Shown here: positions 9,522-19,311 of the stretch, one piece after another
Numbering within the stretch: position 1 is the first letter of the stretch
Layout of the letters: the number at the start of each line of letters is the position of its first letter
Assembly: GCA_903813345.2 (NCBI GenBank)
Contig: CAIIXF020000361.1
Location: 1-20,000 of the forward strand
Length of the DNA stretch: 20,000 bases
Reading direction: 5' to 3'
Origin: Owenia fusiformis
Lineage: Eukaryota; Annelida; Polychaeta; Sabellida; Oweniidae
The notes under the pieces: model-generated
What the model saw: the letters and a program-made list of their open reading frames with translations, nothing else
The model's database searches: none
Told to the model about the DNA's origin: nothing
Position numbers and translations under genes: made by a program

Positions 9522-10046
9522 GTAAAAATAATTGTTTCCCCTTTATTTAACGGTATCTTTGTGTATTTTGACCATAGCATCGAATATGATGATGTTAAAA
9601 TGCAATCAAGTAGTGCAGTAATTATTATTCTATTCTGACCTTCACTTAAGAAAACATAACATTAACTAGGATGTGGCTCTGTGGCTGCTGCAGAAAAACC
9701 GAGTGTATTATTTACATATAATAATGTTATCGTATATACATGCTGGTTGCCAAAAATGTGGCTCTGCGGCTGCGTCGCCGCTGGAAAATATACAAAAATG
9801 TTTATAATGGACAATTGATGAGCTTTCTCGATAATATAGTAATAAGAAATCTCATTTTCAAAATTAAAAACTTTCCGACCACCTGTAAAACCTTTTCTAT
9901 CTTTAGCATCACAAACTCATTAATGCCCATTATTATTCTGTTGAGAACATGATGCTAAAGATCTTTGAAATCCTCAACAAATTGAGGTTATAAGGAAAAA
10001 GGTTTGTCCGAAAATTTTTCATAAACATTTTAAAGACATAGACTTA

Positions 10047-10217
10047 GTTTATCTCGCCGCTTAGAGCCGAAGTGATCTTATTCACTAATACATACACCGT
10101 TCACTCAGTAATACTGCATTTACAATTACCGTTCTATTTTCATAACGTTAAACGACCAAATAGAAATCATTTTCTTGCTAATTCGTACTACGTGACTCAA
10201 ACGAAATAAAATACATT
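10047..10217. repeat. Dispersed repeat B, in copy 2
   Basis: This 171-base member keeps the G that copy 1 has lost, and so represents the ancestral length. It directly precedes the right 61-bp direct repeat of copy 2. Confidence 0.85.
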
Positions 10218-10361
10218 TCTATTCTAACCTTCACTTAAGAAAACATAACATTAACTAGGATGTGGCTCTGCGGCTGCGTGCTTAAGCACAGTAATTTACA
10301 TAAACTGTTGAGTAAGATCCTTAAATACAAAATTCTTAAAATACAAGTTTTATAATTATTA

Positions 10362-11227
10362 TTACCCTAAATTCATTTAGACACTTAATCCTTTATTACA
10401 ACGTGTGCTAAATAAAACCATCTTTAAAAGTCTCCATTCTGAGATCTCTTTCTTTGCGGTCATTGTTGCACCGCTGGGTCTTAAATAGTGCATTCAAAAC
10501 AACTTATCATCATATTCGCATGTCTTAAAGGCCTTCGTAATAAGTTATCTGCACGTTGTGTAGCTTATAGCTCTATCACTAAACTTAAACTCATATGATT
10601 TTGTGATATAATATGAAAAACGAATCTTCGATGCTCATGTTTGCTTCTTTTGAACTATCTTACATTATAAAGTCTTACTTTTGCTTCTTTTAAACAACCT
10701 TATATTATGAAGTAACTGGACACAAATCTGAGCATGTTGCTACAATGATGCTCTCGCTACCTTCTTTATACGCTGTTTTTGAATATCTTATCTCGATACA
10801 AACATTGGTGAAAAACTATGACAAGTGCAATTCTCAATTTTACCAAATCTGAATTAACATGTGATCTGATAACAAACTGTATCATTTTTGTTGTAAATGT
10901 AGGTTTCTTAGAGTCGGTTTCGCTAGTGTCCGTTTGCCTGATTCCACTACTGTCTGAACCTACACGTTACATGGATAAAGCTCATTGAAATTGCGTAGTT
11001 TGCTGTAATAACTGAAGCAGAAATGTTTGAAGTTCGTATCAAATGAGTTTGATGAAGAGCAACATGGTCCGCTTTGGCTGATAAAATACATACTTCTGGG
11101 CAATTGTTTGCCCACGTTGACCATCTGTTGAATGCACTGCCGTATCACCCTATTGTGCTTGGGGCTTGCTGCCTAATCACACCCGGAAGCTTCTCTTTAA
11201 GCTGTGTGATTAAATCTGGATGCTCAA
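10362..11227 (-). pseudogene. Decayed animal-type tyrosine recombinase (copy 2)
   Basis: This is the duplicate of 5787-6652. The stop inside the APSTIG...YGSAFNRW stretch, the frameshifts and the missing arginine and tyrosine segments are the same in both copies, so the gene was already dead before duplication. Only a couple of substitutions separate the two pseudogenes (for example TTC for TTT near 11035). The nearest flank differs by the CA indel near 11260. The 62- to 105-codon open frames overlapping it on the two strands are shadows of this relic. Confidence 0.8.
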
Positions 11228-11701
11228 GCTGTCATTTTTCATTAAGTGATTTGGTAGCCACTGAAAACCAGTATATGTACTATTCAAACATATATACTCA
11301 ATTCATTTTACTACAAAGACAACAAAAACATGCATAATACAGTATATGCCATTTTAACATTGCGCCATATCCAGATATCTGGTATGTAAACTTATTTTCT
11401 ACAATAAAAAGTAAAAGCTCTATCATTACTTCAGAGATTTTCACAGACATGTCTCCGTCCGGCCTTTTGTACCTTAAAATCTCCCTAGCAAATGTATATA
11501 ACCTATATAAATCTTATGAAATGAAGATATGCTTTTCATATATAATTATTGTTATTTTGTGTATTACGCATAAAACTGCTTACCTTTTACTTCAATTCCT
11601 TATGCATGTGTTCTAAATTTGCACTTGTGAAACCACAACTTACCACGACGAGTAATTATTTACAATTTCTTTATAGTGAACACTTCGCTTTTCCATACTA
11701 T

Positions 11702-12627
11702 GGGTACTACAATTCTCATCATCTCGGGTACTACAATTCCCCTCATCTCGGGTACTACAATTCCCCTCATCTCGGATACTACAATTCCCCTCATCTCGGG
11801 TACTACAATTCCCCTCATCTCGGGTACTACAATTCCCCTCATCTCGGGTACTACAATTCCCCTCTTCTTGGGTACCACAATTCCCCTTATTATGGGTACT
11901 ACAATTCCCCATCTCTTGGGTACTACAATTCCCCTTATATTTGGTGCTACAATTCCCCTAAACGTTGGTACTATATTTTCCATTTTCTTTGGTACTACAA
12001 TTCCCCATATCATGGGTATTATACAATTCCCCTTGTCTCAAATACTACAGTTCCCCTTTTTATCATGGGCAGTAAAAGTTAGCTTTACGGGTTCTACAAT
12101 TTTCATTATCATGGGTACTATAAATTCACTTATCATGAATATACTACAATTCTCCTTATCATGGGTACTACAATTCCCCTCATCATGGGTACTACAATTC
12201 CCCTCATCATGGAAAAATTTACCTTTATGGGTTTAATAATTCCCTTCATTTTGAGTACTATAATTCTCCTTACCATGGGTACTATAAATCCATTTATCAT
12301 GAATATACTACAATTCTCCGTATCATGGGTACTAAAATTCCCCTCACCATGGGTTCTACAATTCCCCTTATCAAGAAAATGCTATAATCCCCTTTATCAT
12401 GGTTATTACAATTCCCTTTAGCTTGGGCACTTCAAATATTATTATCATGGGTACTATAATTCACCTGGTCATTTTATACTACAATTTCTCTTATCATGTC
12501 TAGTACTATAGCCCCTATCTTGGGCGCTTCAAATTTTCTTTATCATTATGTTTTACAAAATTCACTTTTCTTGAGTACTATAGTTCCATTTATCTTTGGC
12601 ACTTCAATTCCCTTCTTATATAGTTTC
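11702..12627. repeat. 24-bp minisatellite, copy 2 portion plus original right tail
   Basis: It has the same units as 7129-7664, followed after 12237 by about 390 bases of degenerate units (TATCATGGGTACTA, TCTTGGGCGCTTC, CTTGAGTACTATAG) that copy 1 lacks. A longer-range repeat is visible: a 59-base block starting GGGTACTATAAATTCACTTA at 12113 recurs at 12277 with about four changes, a period of 164 bases. Homogeneous units at the left and eroded units at the right fit an array still turning over at one end. Confidence 0.93.
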
Positions 12628-13859
12628 TAAAGAGTTGCCCTTTTCTACAATCTAAACGGTCTCAAAAAATTTTGTTTCACATCTCCTTATTGTCTGTTTA
12701 ACATTTTGTAAAATTTCTGTCTTTCAATTATATCATATTTTCAATGCAATTCACGTACCTCTGAAATGGGTTTCTTGAAATATTGATTCCATTTTTAATC
12801 CCGGTTAAGTATTGAAACATTGTATTCAAGGACTTGTTTGATATAGGGGCGAAATGTTGTACCATTGTGTACACTTGGCCAAAAATAGCTTATTGCCATT
12901 TTGGAACTATCAACCAGTAACTGAACTTATTGTGCATTGCACATATTTGACTGCATTTCTTAATTTTTATAGCTGAAATCTGAGCCCCGGTTCTGTGTGA
13001 ATGCGTTTCGATTTTCAAAACGATCAACTGTGTGTCAGTCGTGTGTCTTATTCAATTTGTCAAAAACTACCTTTTTGATTCCACAGTCATCGTAATCTAC
13101 CAATTTTCTCAAGAAAAAGGATGTTGAACAGTTCAACAGCTAGACTTTGCAAATGCGGTTTTGGGATACCTATATTCACAATAATTTCCAAATTTTTGTT
13201 ATCCGTAAACCATTTTTAGAGACTCTTCTCTGAAACAAGTTCAGCAATTAATCTAACCACCACCAGAACACCCTTTTTTAAGTTCAATCCACTCATTTTC
13301 ATTCAGTTTCTGTAAATGTTTGAAAGAAATTCTTGATTCACATATTGAATAACCCTCAACCTGAATCACTAGCATCTTTTTGAAGATGCCCATTTCTTGG
13401 AGACTCTGATAAGACCTTGCCGTTCAGTTTTGTCAAATTTTGAATCCCCAAAATTTAATTTCTGTTCCTGCATTTTAAGACAGTAAATATACATGTAGCA
13501 GTCTCAACTTTGAGTTTCATTGATATCTACAGATAAACATTTTGTCATCAACCTGTCAAAATTACCAATAGCTGCTATCATTGATATAATCTTATTTAAT
13601 TTTGATTTTTTGTCTCAGTTCAGCCTTGTACTTAACCTTCATATTTCGCTACCTTCCTTAACCAACAGTAAATATTTCATTCAATATATAATGGGTACAA
13701 TATTGTCATGTTTTGACTGTTTTGTGTAGTATAAATGTTACCACACTCACCTTTATCAAGGTACCACTCTCTGAGGTCATTTATTTTATCTTGCCATTAT
13801 ATTGAGAGCTAAAATGTTGCTTTTGTATTTACTACAATATCCTTGATTGTTATGCTAAA
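12628..13859. other. T-rich spacer, no gene recognised
   Basis: It is strongly T/C-biased on the plus strand. A 69-codon open frame at 13520-13729 lacks any motif. Isolated traces of the minisatellite (TAATGGGTACAATATTG near 13688) suggest part of this stretch may be very old array sequence that has decayed. Confidence 0.45.
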
Positions 13860-13993
13860 TCTTTCCATGTCATGGGTACTACAATACCCCATATATGTGA
13901 TACTATGATTGCTTTATCATGGGTAATCCCCCTTTCTCATGGGTACTCCAATTCCCCCTTATCATGTATAGCTACATATTACAATTCCCCTAA
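13860..13993. repeat. Outlying degenerate units of the 24-bp minisatellite
   Basis: TCATGGGTACTACAATACCCC at the left, then TTATCATGGGTA, CTCATGGGTACTCCAATTCC and ATTACAATTCCCC, are recognisable units of the same family about 1.2 kb beyond the end of the main array. Spacing is irregular. Confidence 0.8.
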
Positions 13994-14159
13994 TTAGATC
14001 ATTAATACTTCACCTTTTCCTATTATTGGTACTGCGTTTTACATCCTTTAAGACATAGCATATATATTCTTCTAAAATTACTTGATAGCTTTTCTTATAT
14101 CCATGTTAAACTTTGTCATTTACATTAAATTTTATCATTTTCTTCTATTTGATGCCAAA

Positions 14160-14460
14160 AACTAGCATGTTCTTTAAAAGTATCCCAAAAGGTTTACAAT
14201 AGTACTTATCTTTTCACTCTTTGATGTGCCCCTAATTGTGTAGTTTGATTCTTGTGATACCCGCTTTGCAGATTGTTTTTTCATAATTCCGCAGCCGTAA
14301 TAAGGTTCCCTCTTTTTGTTGAACCATCGATAAGCTTCTTTGTCTGTTTTCGTTTTCCCCATCATTGTTTGTGCGGTCATCTTGCCCTTTTCTAGACTAT
14401 ACATGCCTCGATACAACGGCCGTTTGTTCTGCAAATGCATGTTCCGCTTTCTCGTCAATT
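14160..14460 (-). pseudogene. Coding-like island, possible broken bacterial-type tyrosine integrase fragment
   Basis: This stretch is richer in G+C than its surroundings and reads as protein-like in two minus-strand frames. One is open over 14458-14174 but starts only with TTG. In the other, about 14316-14220 gives EGTLLRLRNYEKTI, then CKAGITRIKLHN, a stop, and GHI. The spacing and residues resemble the approach to the second catalytic box (H-x-L-R-H-T) of phage/ICE-type tyrosine recombinases: the first histidine is kept, and the stop and glycine fall where Leu and Arg would be. No matching first box or tyrosine was found, so this could be coincidence. If real it is a dead fragment, unlike the animal-type recombinase in the duplicated unit. 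It ends near repeat B at 14628. Confidence 0.2.
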
Positions 14461-14627
14461 CTTTTGTTGTCTATGTACTGTTGTTTGTGCCCATTTTTCT
14501 TCCAAATTAAGTTGTTTTTATTTGAATTGATAGAAAACATTTGTTTAGAGTGATTGTTCTTTGCTTCATTTTATTTTCCGTTCGTTGGGATTTGTTTTCC
14601 GAGAATTCCTTCAGTACTTGTGCGTCC

Positions 14628-14798
14628 GTTTATCTCGCCGCTTAGAGCCGAAGTGATCTTATTCACTAATACATACACCGTTCACTCAGTAATACTGCAT
14701 TTACAATTACCGTTCTATTTTCATAACGTTAAACGACCAAACAGAAATCATTTTCTTGCTTATTCGTACTACGTGACTCAAACGCAATAAAATACATT
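14628..14798. repeat. Dispersed repeat B, third copy outside the duplication
   Basis: It is 171 bases long and differs from the copy-2 member at only about three positions (AAACAG for AAATAG, TGCTTATTCG for TGCTAATTCG, ACGCAATAAA for ACGAAATAAA). Sequences on both sides are unrelated to those in the duplicated unit, so both element boundaries can be read from the three copies. The near identity implies recent mobility or conversion. Confidence 0.85.
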
Positions 14799-15780
14799 AA
14801 TCCACGTAATAAACTCTCTGTATCAGCAGTGCAATATTTAAAAATATGTAATAATAATTCGTGAAAGCATTTTCTGACTGACTTCTTTACTTCTTGACTT
14901 TGATAATCAATTTTAGGAAATAAGTAGGCCCTCATATATGATTTTTGCAAGAAATTATTCCTATATTCAGACAAAACTTATGCTTACTTCAAAAATCAGA
15001 TTAGGAACTTTAGAGTCAAAGGCCATATTTGATGGAATGTCACTCTATTATAAATAAACCAATGGAGGAATATGAATGAATATGATATCAATATACGGAT
15101 GATTATCACAAATCAATTTCAATGAGTGGATAAAAATACGATATATCATTCCAAAATACCAAGGGATTAATTACAAAGTACCATTTTTATAGTATTCTTT
15201 TGTATCATACCATATGGCCAAAGCAATATCAGGTATGTAACGGCAAATGAAAAATCACATATTTGGGATCAAGACTAATATTGGGATGATATTAGAATAA
15301 GCGGGATGATATCGGGTTGATATCCATATCATCCCCGTAATGCAAATTTATTGTTTAGAAGAGTATTCTCAAAGGTAAAGGAACATTGACAATGACTCCC
15401 AAAATGACTTCCAGTGTTATTTTCTTTTCTGTTCTAATGTTATTTCTCATTGTTTGTTTTTTGGTAGATATTACTTTTGACAAAAACTACCATCGTTTTA
15501 TTTCAAAATATTTTAAAAATTGTCAGTTATGAATCGCAATGGTTAAGTAAATGAGCTAATTTGCATATTTCATACATCGTTGTAAAGATGCCATCATGAG
15601 CTTTTATTTGATATCCATATTATAGTTATCTGAAAGAAAACAAAAAAGATATATATGAGAATACATATTTTATCGTATTAACGCTCGTTAAAAGTGGGAG
15701 TTATTTACAGCGTCCGTTTCCATGGTAACAGCCCGAGTCAAAATTCTGTTAAACCTAGAATTTGCAATGCATGATATCAG
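14799..15780. other. AT-rich spacer, no gene recognised
   Basis: An 81-codon minus-strand open frame (14729-14974) partly overlaps repeat B and has no recognisable domain. The only structure seen is the inverted-repeat cluster at 15283-15335. Confidence 0.5.
15283..15335. repeat. GGGATGATAT direct and inverted repeat cluster
   Basis: GGGATGATAT occurs at 15283-15292 and 15303-15312, and its exact complement ATATCATCCC at 15326-15335. The last two form a perfect 10-base stem with a 13-base loop; the first two are direct repeats 20 bases apart. Function unknown. Confidence 0.6.
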
Positions 15781-15786
15781 AGCTCT

Positions 15787-15803
15787 CCGAGCTTTTTGCT
15801 CGG
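15787..15803. repeat. Small GC-rich hairpin CCGAGC-TTTTT-GCTCGG
   Basis: It has a perfect 6-base stem with a five-T loop in otherwise AT-rich DNA, about 80 bases before the motif at 15869. It may mark the edge of a small mobile element; no partner terminus was found. Confidence 0.45.
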
Positions 15804-15868
15804 GGTCAGTAAAATATTAAGCTCCCTTATTTTAAGGCTTTGAAGGATTATCCTACTTGTCTATGTTA

Positions 15869-15885
15869 CAGTGGCGTAGCCAGGA
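15869..15885 (+). repeat. CAGTGGCGTAGCCAGGA motif, possible transposon terminus
   Basis: This GC-rich phrase stands out from its surroundings and resembles a terminal phrase I associate with dispersed elements in many aquatic invertebrate genomes. That is memory, not a search. No matching end or target duplication was found in the window. Confidence 0.25.
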
Positions 15886-17605
15886 TTTGGTGACCAGGGG
15901 TTATATCTTTTATGCTATCCAAAAATCTCCCCCTTCATTGGTGTACCTCACATAAAAACATTTTTGTATTTGTCATACATACAATTTACACCCATCCAAA
16001 AGTTTGGCAACCCTAATACCCCATTGAGTGTTTAAGTCTCCTTATGGTTGAATTGTTTTTTATAATATGTACATTGTAAAGAAAAAAAAACTATTTTTAG
16101 GGCTGGAAAAAATAAATTGACATCATTTCAAATACCTCCATTTTTCGAAAATACAAAAGTTAAACGATTTTTAAATAGTTTTTGGTGAATCTTTTGCTGA
16201 AAAGATATTGAAATCTGGGTGCAAATCATACATTCTAATATAACATATTTGTTTCATGAAATCCAAATCAAGGGTTAGCATACATTGAGCTAACTTTTAT
16301 TAAGGGCAAATCCTATCTATCTTTAGGGAACTTATTTTGTAATAAGATATTTTATTGGGATTTCCTCATTCCTAATTCATTCTTTAGAGTACATTCATAT
16401 ATATACATATGTCAAATTCTGAAACATTTTCCCACACTTTAATATACAATTAGTTACTGAATAATAGTATATTCAATAGCAAATATTTTTGAAGAATGTA
16501 ATATTTATTTAATCATGGTACACAATAAAAGTCTTAATGGCTGCACGAATACTCTCAATTGTACTGACGATAGAAGTGACAGATGTTGATTAGTAAATAT
16601 TAATGAAATTAAACAAAAAGAAAAAAACATATTAACAAGACATCCGATGTGCTCCGTAAGCTCAAAACATTAAAGTTTTATTTGAATTGTCAATGCCTTG
16701 CAAAAAACACCTAGTGGTGAATACACCTTTATGTGTTCTTTCTTTAAATTGAAAATAAAATTGTCCGATCATGAGGGATATTTACGGTTACTCATAAATG
16801 TAATTTCGTTATCTTGCACTGTATTTCATGTCTGACTTATAAATGCATAAATAACTGAAAACACTTGAAACATTGACAGAGAATTATAAATCAAATATGA
16901 TAAACGATGTTCTTAAGACTTGACATATCAGGAGACACTCAAATAGAATGCAGCGACATGACAATGTATATAATACTACCGCGGGAACATTCTATTTTAG
17001 TCTTAGAATATCCTAAATTTCATAACTTCGGAAGAAGAAGATTCTAAAAATTAACTAATATCAAAACGATTTTTACATCTAAGATATCTCAAATCAAAAT
17101 TAAAGAGCTTACTTTTAGAGATTCACAACTGAAATGGTGTAATAAAAAGGTCAATATGTTTGTAAGTGATAGAATAGAGCAAATATGACATTTTAACTTT
17201 CTGACTATATATGACAATAAAGTCTGATCCACCATAGGGTAAGTTAAACACCATAAACAATACTTTTAGTCAACTGACACAAACAACAAGAAATTTTAGT
17301 TTCATTTTGCTGAAGTTGTTATTGTTTTTTTTACGATAGCACGTTCGAAACTAGAGTTCAATTTTTTTATCTTACTCATGTTTTCCAAATATCAGATGAT
17401 GCCATATTTTGATTCCTTTATACAATTCAAAACGCCAGCTTTGATTATATGTAACAATCTAGAATTCCGAGGGGTAAAACAATCACATTCTGTTTGTAAG
17501 AAAAATATTACAGTGAACATTTTTACAGATCAAACCACATGAATTCTTGGCTTCAGTAGAGCATTTAATAATTTAAAAGCTTTTGCAGCCAACATAGTGG
17601 ACTAA
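15886..17605. other. Long AT-rich stretch, no gene recognised
   Basis: All six frames are broken by frequent stops, and no open frame above 60 codons or conserved motif was seen. Homopolymer A and T runs are common (for example 16081-16090). It appears to be intergenic or intronic sequence. Confidence 0.5.
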
Positions 17606-17684
17606 TAGTTTATACATCCATTTTATAAAAATAGGTATGTCAAAGAAGGTGTTAACCAAATATTAAGCTGGCAGCTCAGAAAAA
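17606..17684. repeat. Dispersed repeat A, diverged third copy
   Basis: It starts TAGTTTATACATCCATTTTA and ends GGCAGCTCAGAAAAA. It aligns along its length with 4869-4948 in the same orientation, with scattered substitutions, and lies about 210 bases upstream of the LINE fragment. The greater divergence shows this insertion is much older than the tandem duplication. Confidence 0.65.
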
Positions 17685-17896
17685 TTGACCTTAGTAAAAA
17701 ATCTTAGACCACGATATAAAAATATTGCACATAGTTTCGAAATTAGACATGATTTATCTTCTTATCCACTTTCGAGTACTTTATTTCACGTATTTATTTC
17801 AATCAATTTACGCAATGCAATTTTCAAAATTAATTTTAAGTAAATTGTTTTTAAATGACGATGGGTACTGTGATTTAAATTTTAAAAACAGATAAT

Positions 17897-19078
17897 TTGA
17901 CTACCCATTGCTTTATTAGGTCGCAATTTAAATACTTACTGGGTTCCAGACACCTGGAAAATGACTTAATTCATATCCAAATGTGGTCCCAGAAATGGGG
18001 ACTAACTTTCGCACCACAAAAAAGTCACGAGTTGATCTTTAAAACAAATAGACCAATTGAGAGAACATATCCTAAGTTTGTTTTCAACGACACTCCAATA
18101 GATCAAATTAAACATCATAAGCACCTCGGTCTAATTCTTGATGAAAAGTTAACTTTCAAAACCCATATTGAATATCTAGAAGGTAAAGTTCAAAAATTAT
18201 TAAATCCACTTACGGCACTTAAGCATAGATTAAATTCCAAACACCTGGAAAAAATTTACTCTTCCTTTATCCTGTCACATCTGGACTATTGTGATATCAT
18301 TTATGACGCTGCTCCAGCTACCAGCCTAGCCCAGTTAGACAAGCTACATTATAGGGCAGCTGTTATTTGTTCTGGTGTTATGCAAGGAGCAAGCACAGAA
18401 AAAACCCTTGAATTATTAAATTGGGATAATCTTCAAAATAGACGGGATGAACATAAATTGCGCGTTATGTTCAAGATTCATAACAATTCGGCACCATCTT
18501 ACGTTAAACGGATTTTCGAACGATATAAATCACCTCAGACGCGAGTTCTTAGAACAACCAACGACTACAAATTACTAGCCTCAATTAGTAAAAAAATGGA
18601 AACGGGAACAGTTTGCTCAATGATAACCTTGTGGAACCGTCTTCCTAGAGACCATAAGGAAACAAACAGCTTCTCACTTTTCAAAAAACAACTAAACGAT
18701 CATCTCACTAATAACATGGAACCTACAATTTCAACCTCCTACATACAGAATCTTGATAGAAAAGACGAAATTATACTAAATAAGATAAGAGTAAATCGAT
18801 ATTTTAAATCCGATCTTTTTGACCATAATTTCTCTTTCATTAACGATCCATATTGTGACTGTGGAGCTCGAGAGACAGCACAACATAAACTCTTGTCCTG
18901 CCCTCTGAGAGAAACAAATGCGCTAGCGGTGGTTAAACGTGAACTAAACTTAGATGTTACCAAATACAAAACATTAAAAAATAAGACAAATTTCCTACTT
19001 TTTGGCGACAAGGATTTGACAAATGAAAACAATTCCAAAATCTTTAAGGCAGTTATAAATTTTATTGAACACAATTAA
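17897..19078 (+). CDS. Non-LTR retrotransposon (LINE) reverse transcriptase, 5'-truncated C-terminal part
   Basis: A continuous 393-codon frame reads as the C-terminal part of a jockey/CR1-like LINE polyprotein, which copies its own RNA at a nicked chromosomal target. Residues 21-45 (ENDLIHIQMWSQKWGLTF then APQKSH) match the segment just after the catalytic YxDD of the palm. 74-90 (HKHLGLILDEKLTFKTH) is the thumb start. 237-250 contains the LWNRLP motif. Residues 318-335 hold a zinc-knuckle pattern C-x-C-x7-H-x4-C (DPYCDCGARETAQHKLLSC). Endonuclease, RT fingers and YxDD are absent, and the frame has no ATG near its beginning (it opens at TTG), so this is a truncated insertion rather than a working gene. 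The lack of any internal stop suggests a fairly recent insertion. Clade assignment is uncertain. Confidence 0.9.
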   Translation: MTTHCFIRSQFKYLLGSRHLENDLIHIQMWSQKWGLTFAPQKSHELIFKTNRPIERTYPKFVFNDTPIDQIKHHKHLGLILDEKLTFKTHIEYLEGKVQKLLNPLTALKHRLNSKHLEKIYSSFILSHLDYCDIIYDAAPATSLAQLDKLHYRAAVICSGVMQGASTEKTLELLNWDNLQNRRDEHKLRVMFKIHNNSAPSYVKRIFERYKSPQTRVLRTTNDYKLLASISKKMETGTVCSMITLWNRLPRDHKETNSFSLFKKQLNDHLTNNMEPTISTSYIQNLDRKDEIILNKIRVNRYFKSDLFDHNFSFINDPYCDCGARETAQHKLLSCPLRETNALAVVKRELNLDVTKYKTLKNKTNFLLFGDKDLTNENNSKIFKAVINFIEHN

Positions 19079-19311
19079 ACAATCAAAACAGTAATTCAAT
19101 TTCAGGGCACCAACGGGGGTACAGGCAGGCAGTAAAACAGGTTGTATTTGAATTTTATATATTTTTATACTAACTATGAATATGATTCAATAAAATTATA
19201 TTGTATTTCAATTCACTTAAAGCGGCAGTAGAAATGCCCTTTATGGGCGATTACGCCGTGATTAACTATGTAAATGTATTTAATGATTTAAAGAAATAAA
19301 TGAGTATTTAT
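19079..19311 (+). mobile_element. 3' untranslated tail of the LINE, with stem-loop
   Basis: Directly after the RT stop comes AT-rich sequence containing a small hairpin, GCCC-TTTAT-GGGC (19236-19248), and a terminal AAAGAAATAAATGAGTATTT stretch. LINE reverse transcriptases commonly recognise 3'-end stem-loops of this sort. The right border is estimated; no target-site duplication or long poly(A) was identified. Confidence 0.5.

Larger units (their letters stand above)
7664..12237. repeat. Tandem duplication of a ~4.57 kb unit, copy 2
   Basis: This is the second head-to-tail copy of the unit. Its last shared base is about 12237; after that it runs on into an older part of the minisatellite (AATTCCCTTCATTTTGAG), whereas copy 1 at the same point jumps back to the unit start (TGTAAAAACAATG). 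Copy 2 therefore retains the original right flank and copy 1 the original left flank. It carries the same dead recombinase, palindrome, dispersed-repeat pieces and minisatellite units as copy 1. Confidence 0.97.

Noticed and set aside
18739-19074. 111-codon minus-strand open frame
   Set aside because: It lies antisense to the LINE reverse transcriptase frame, which has clear family motifs.
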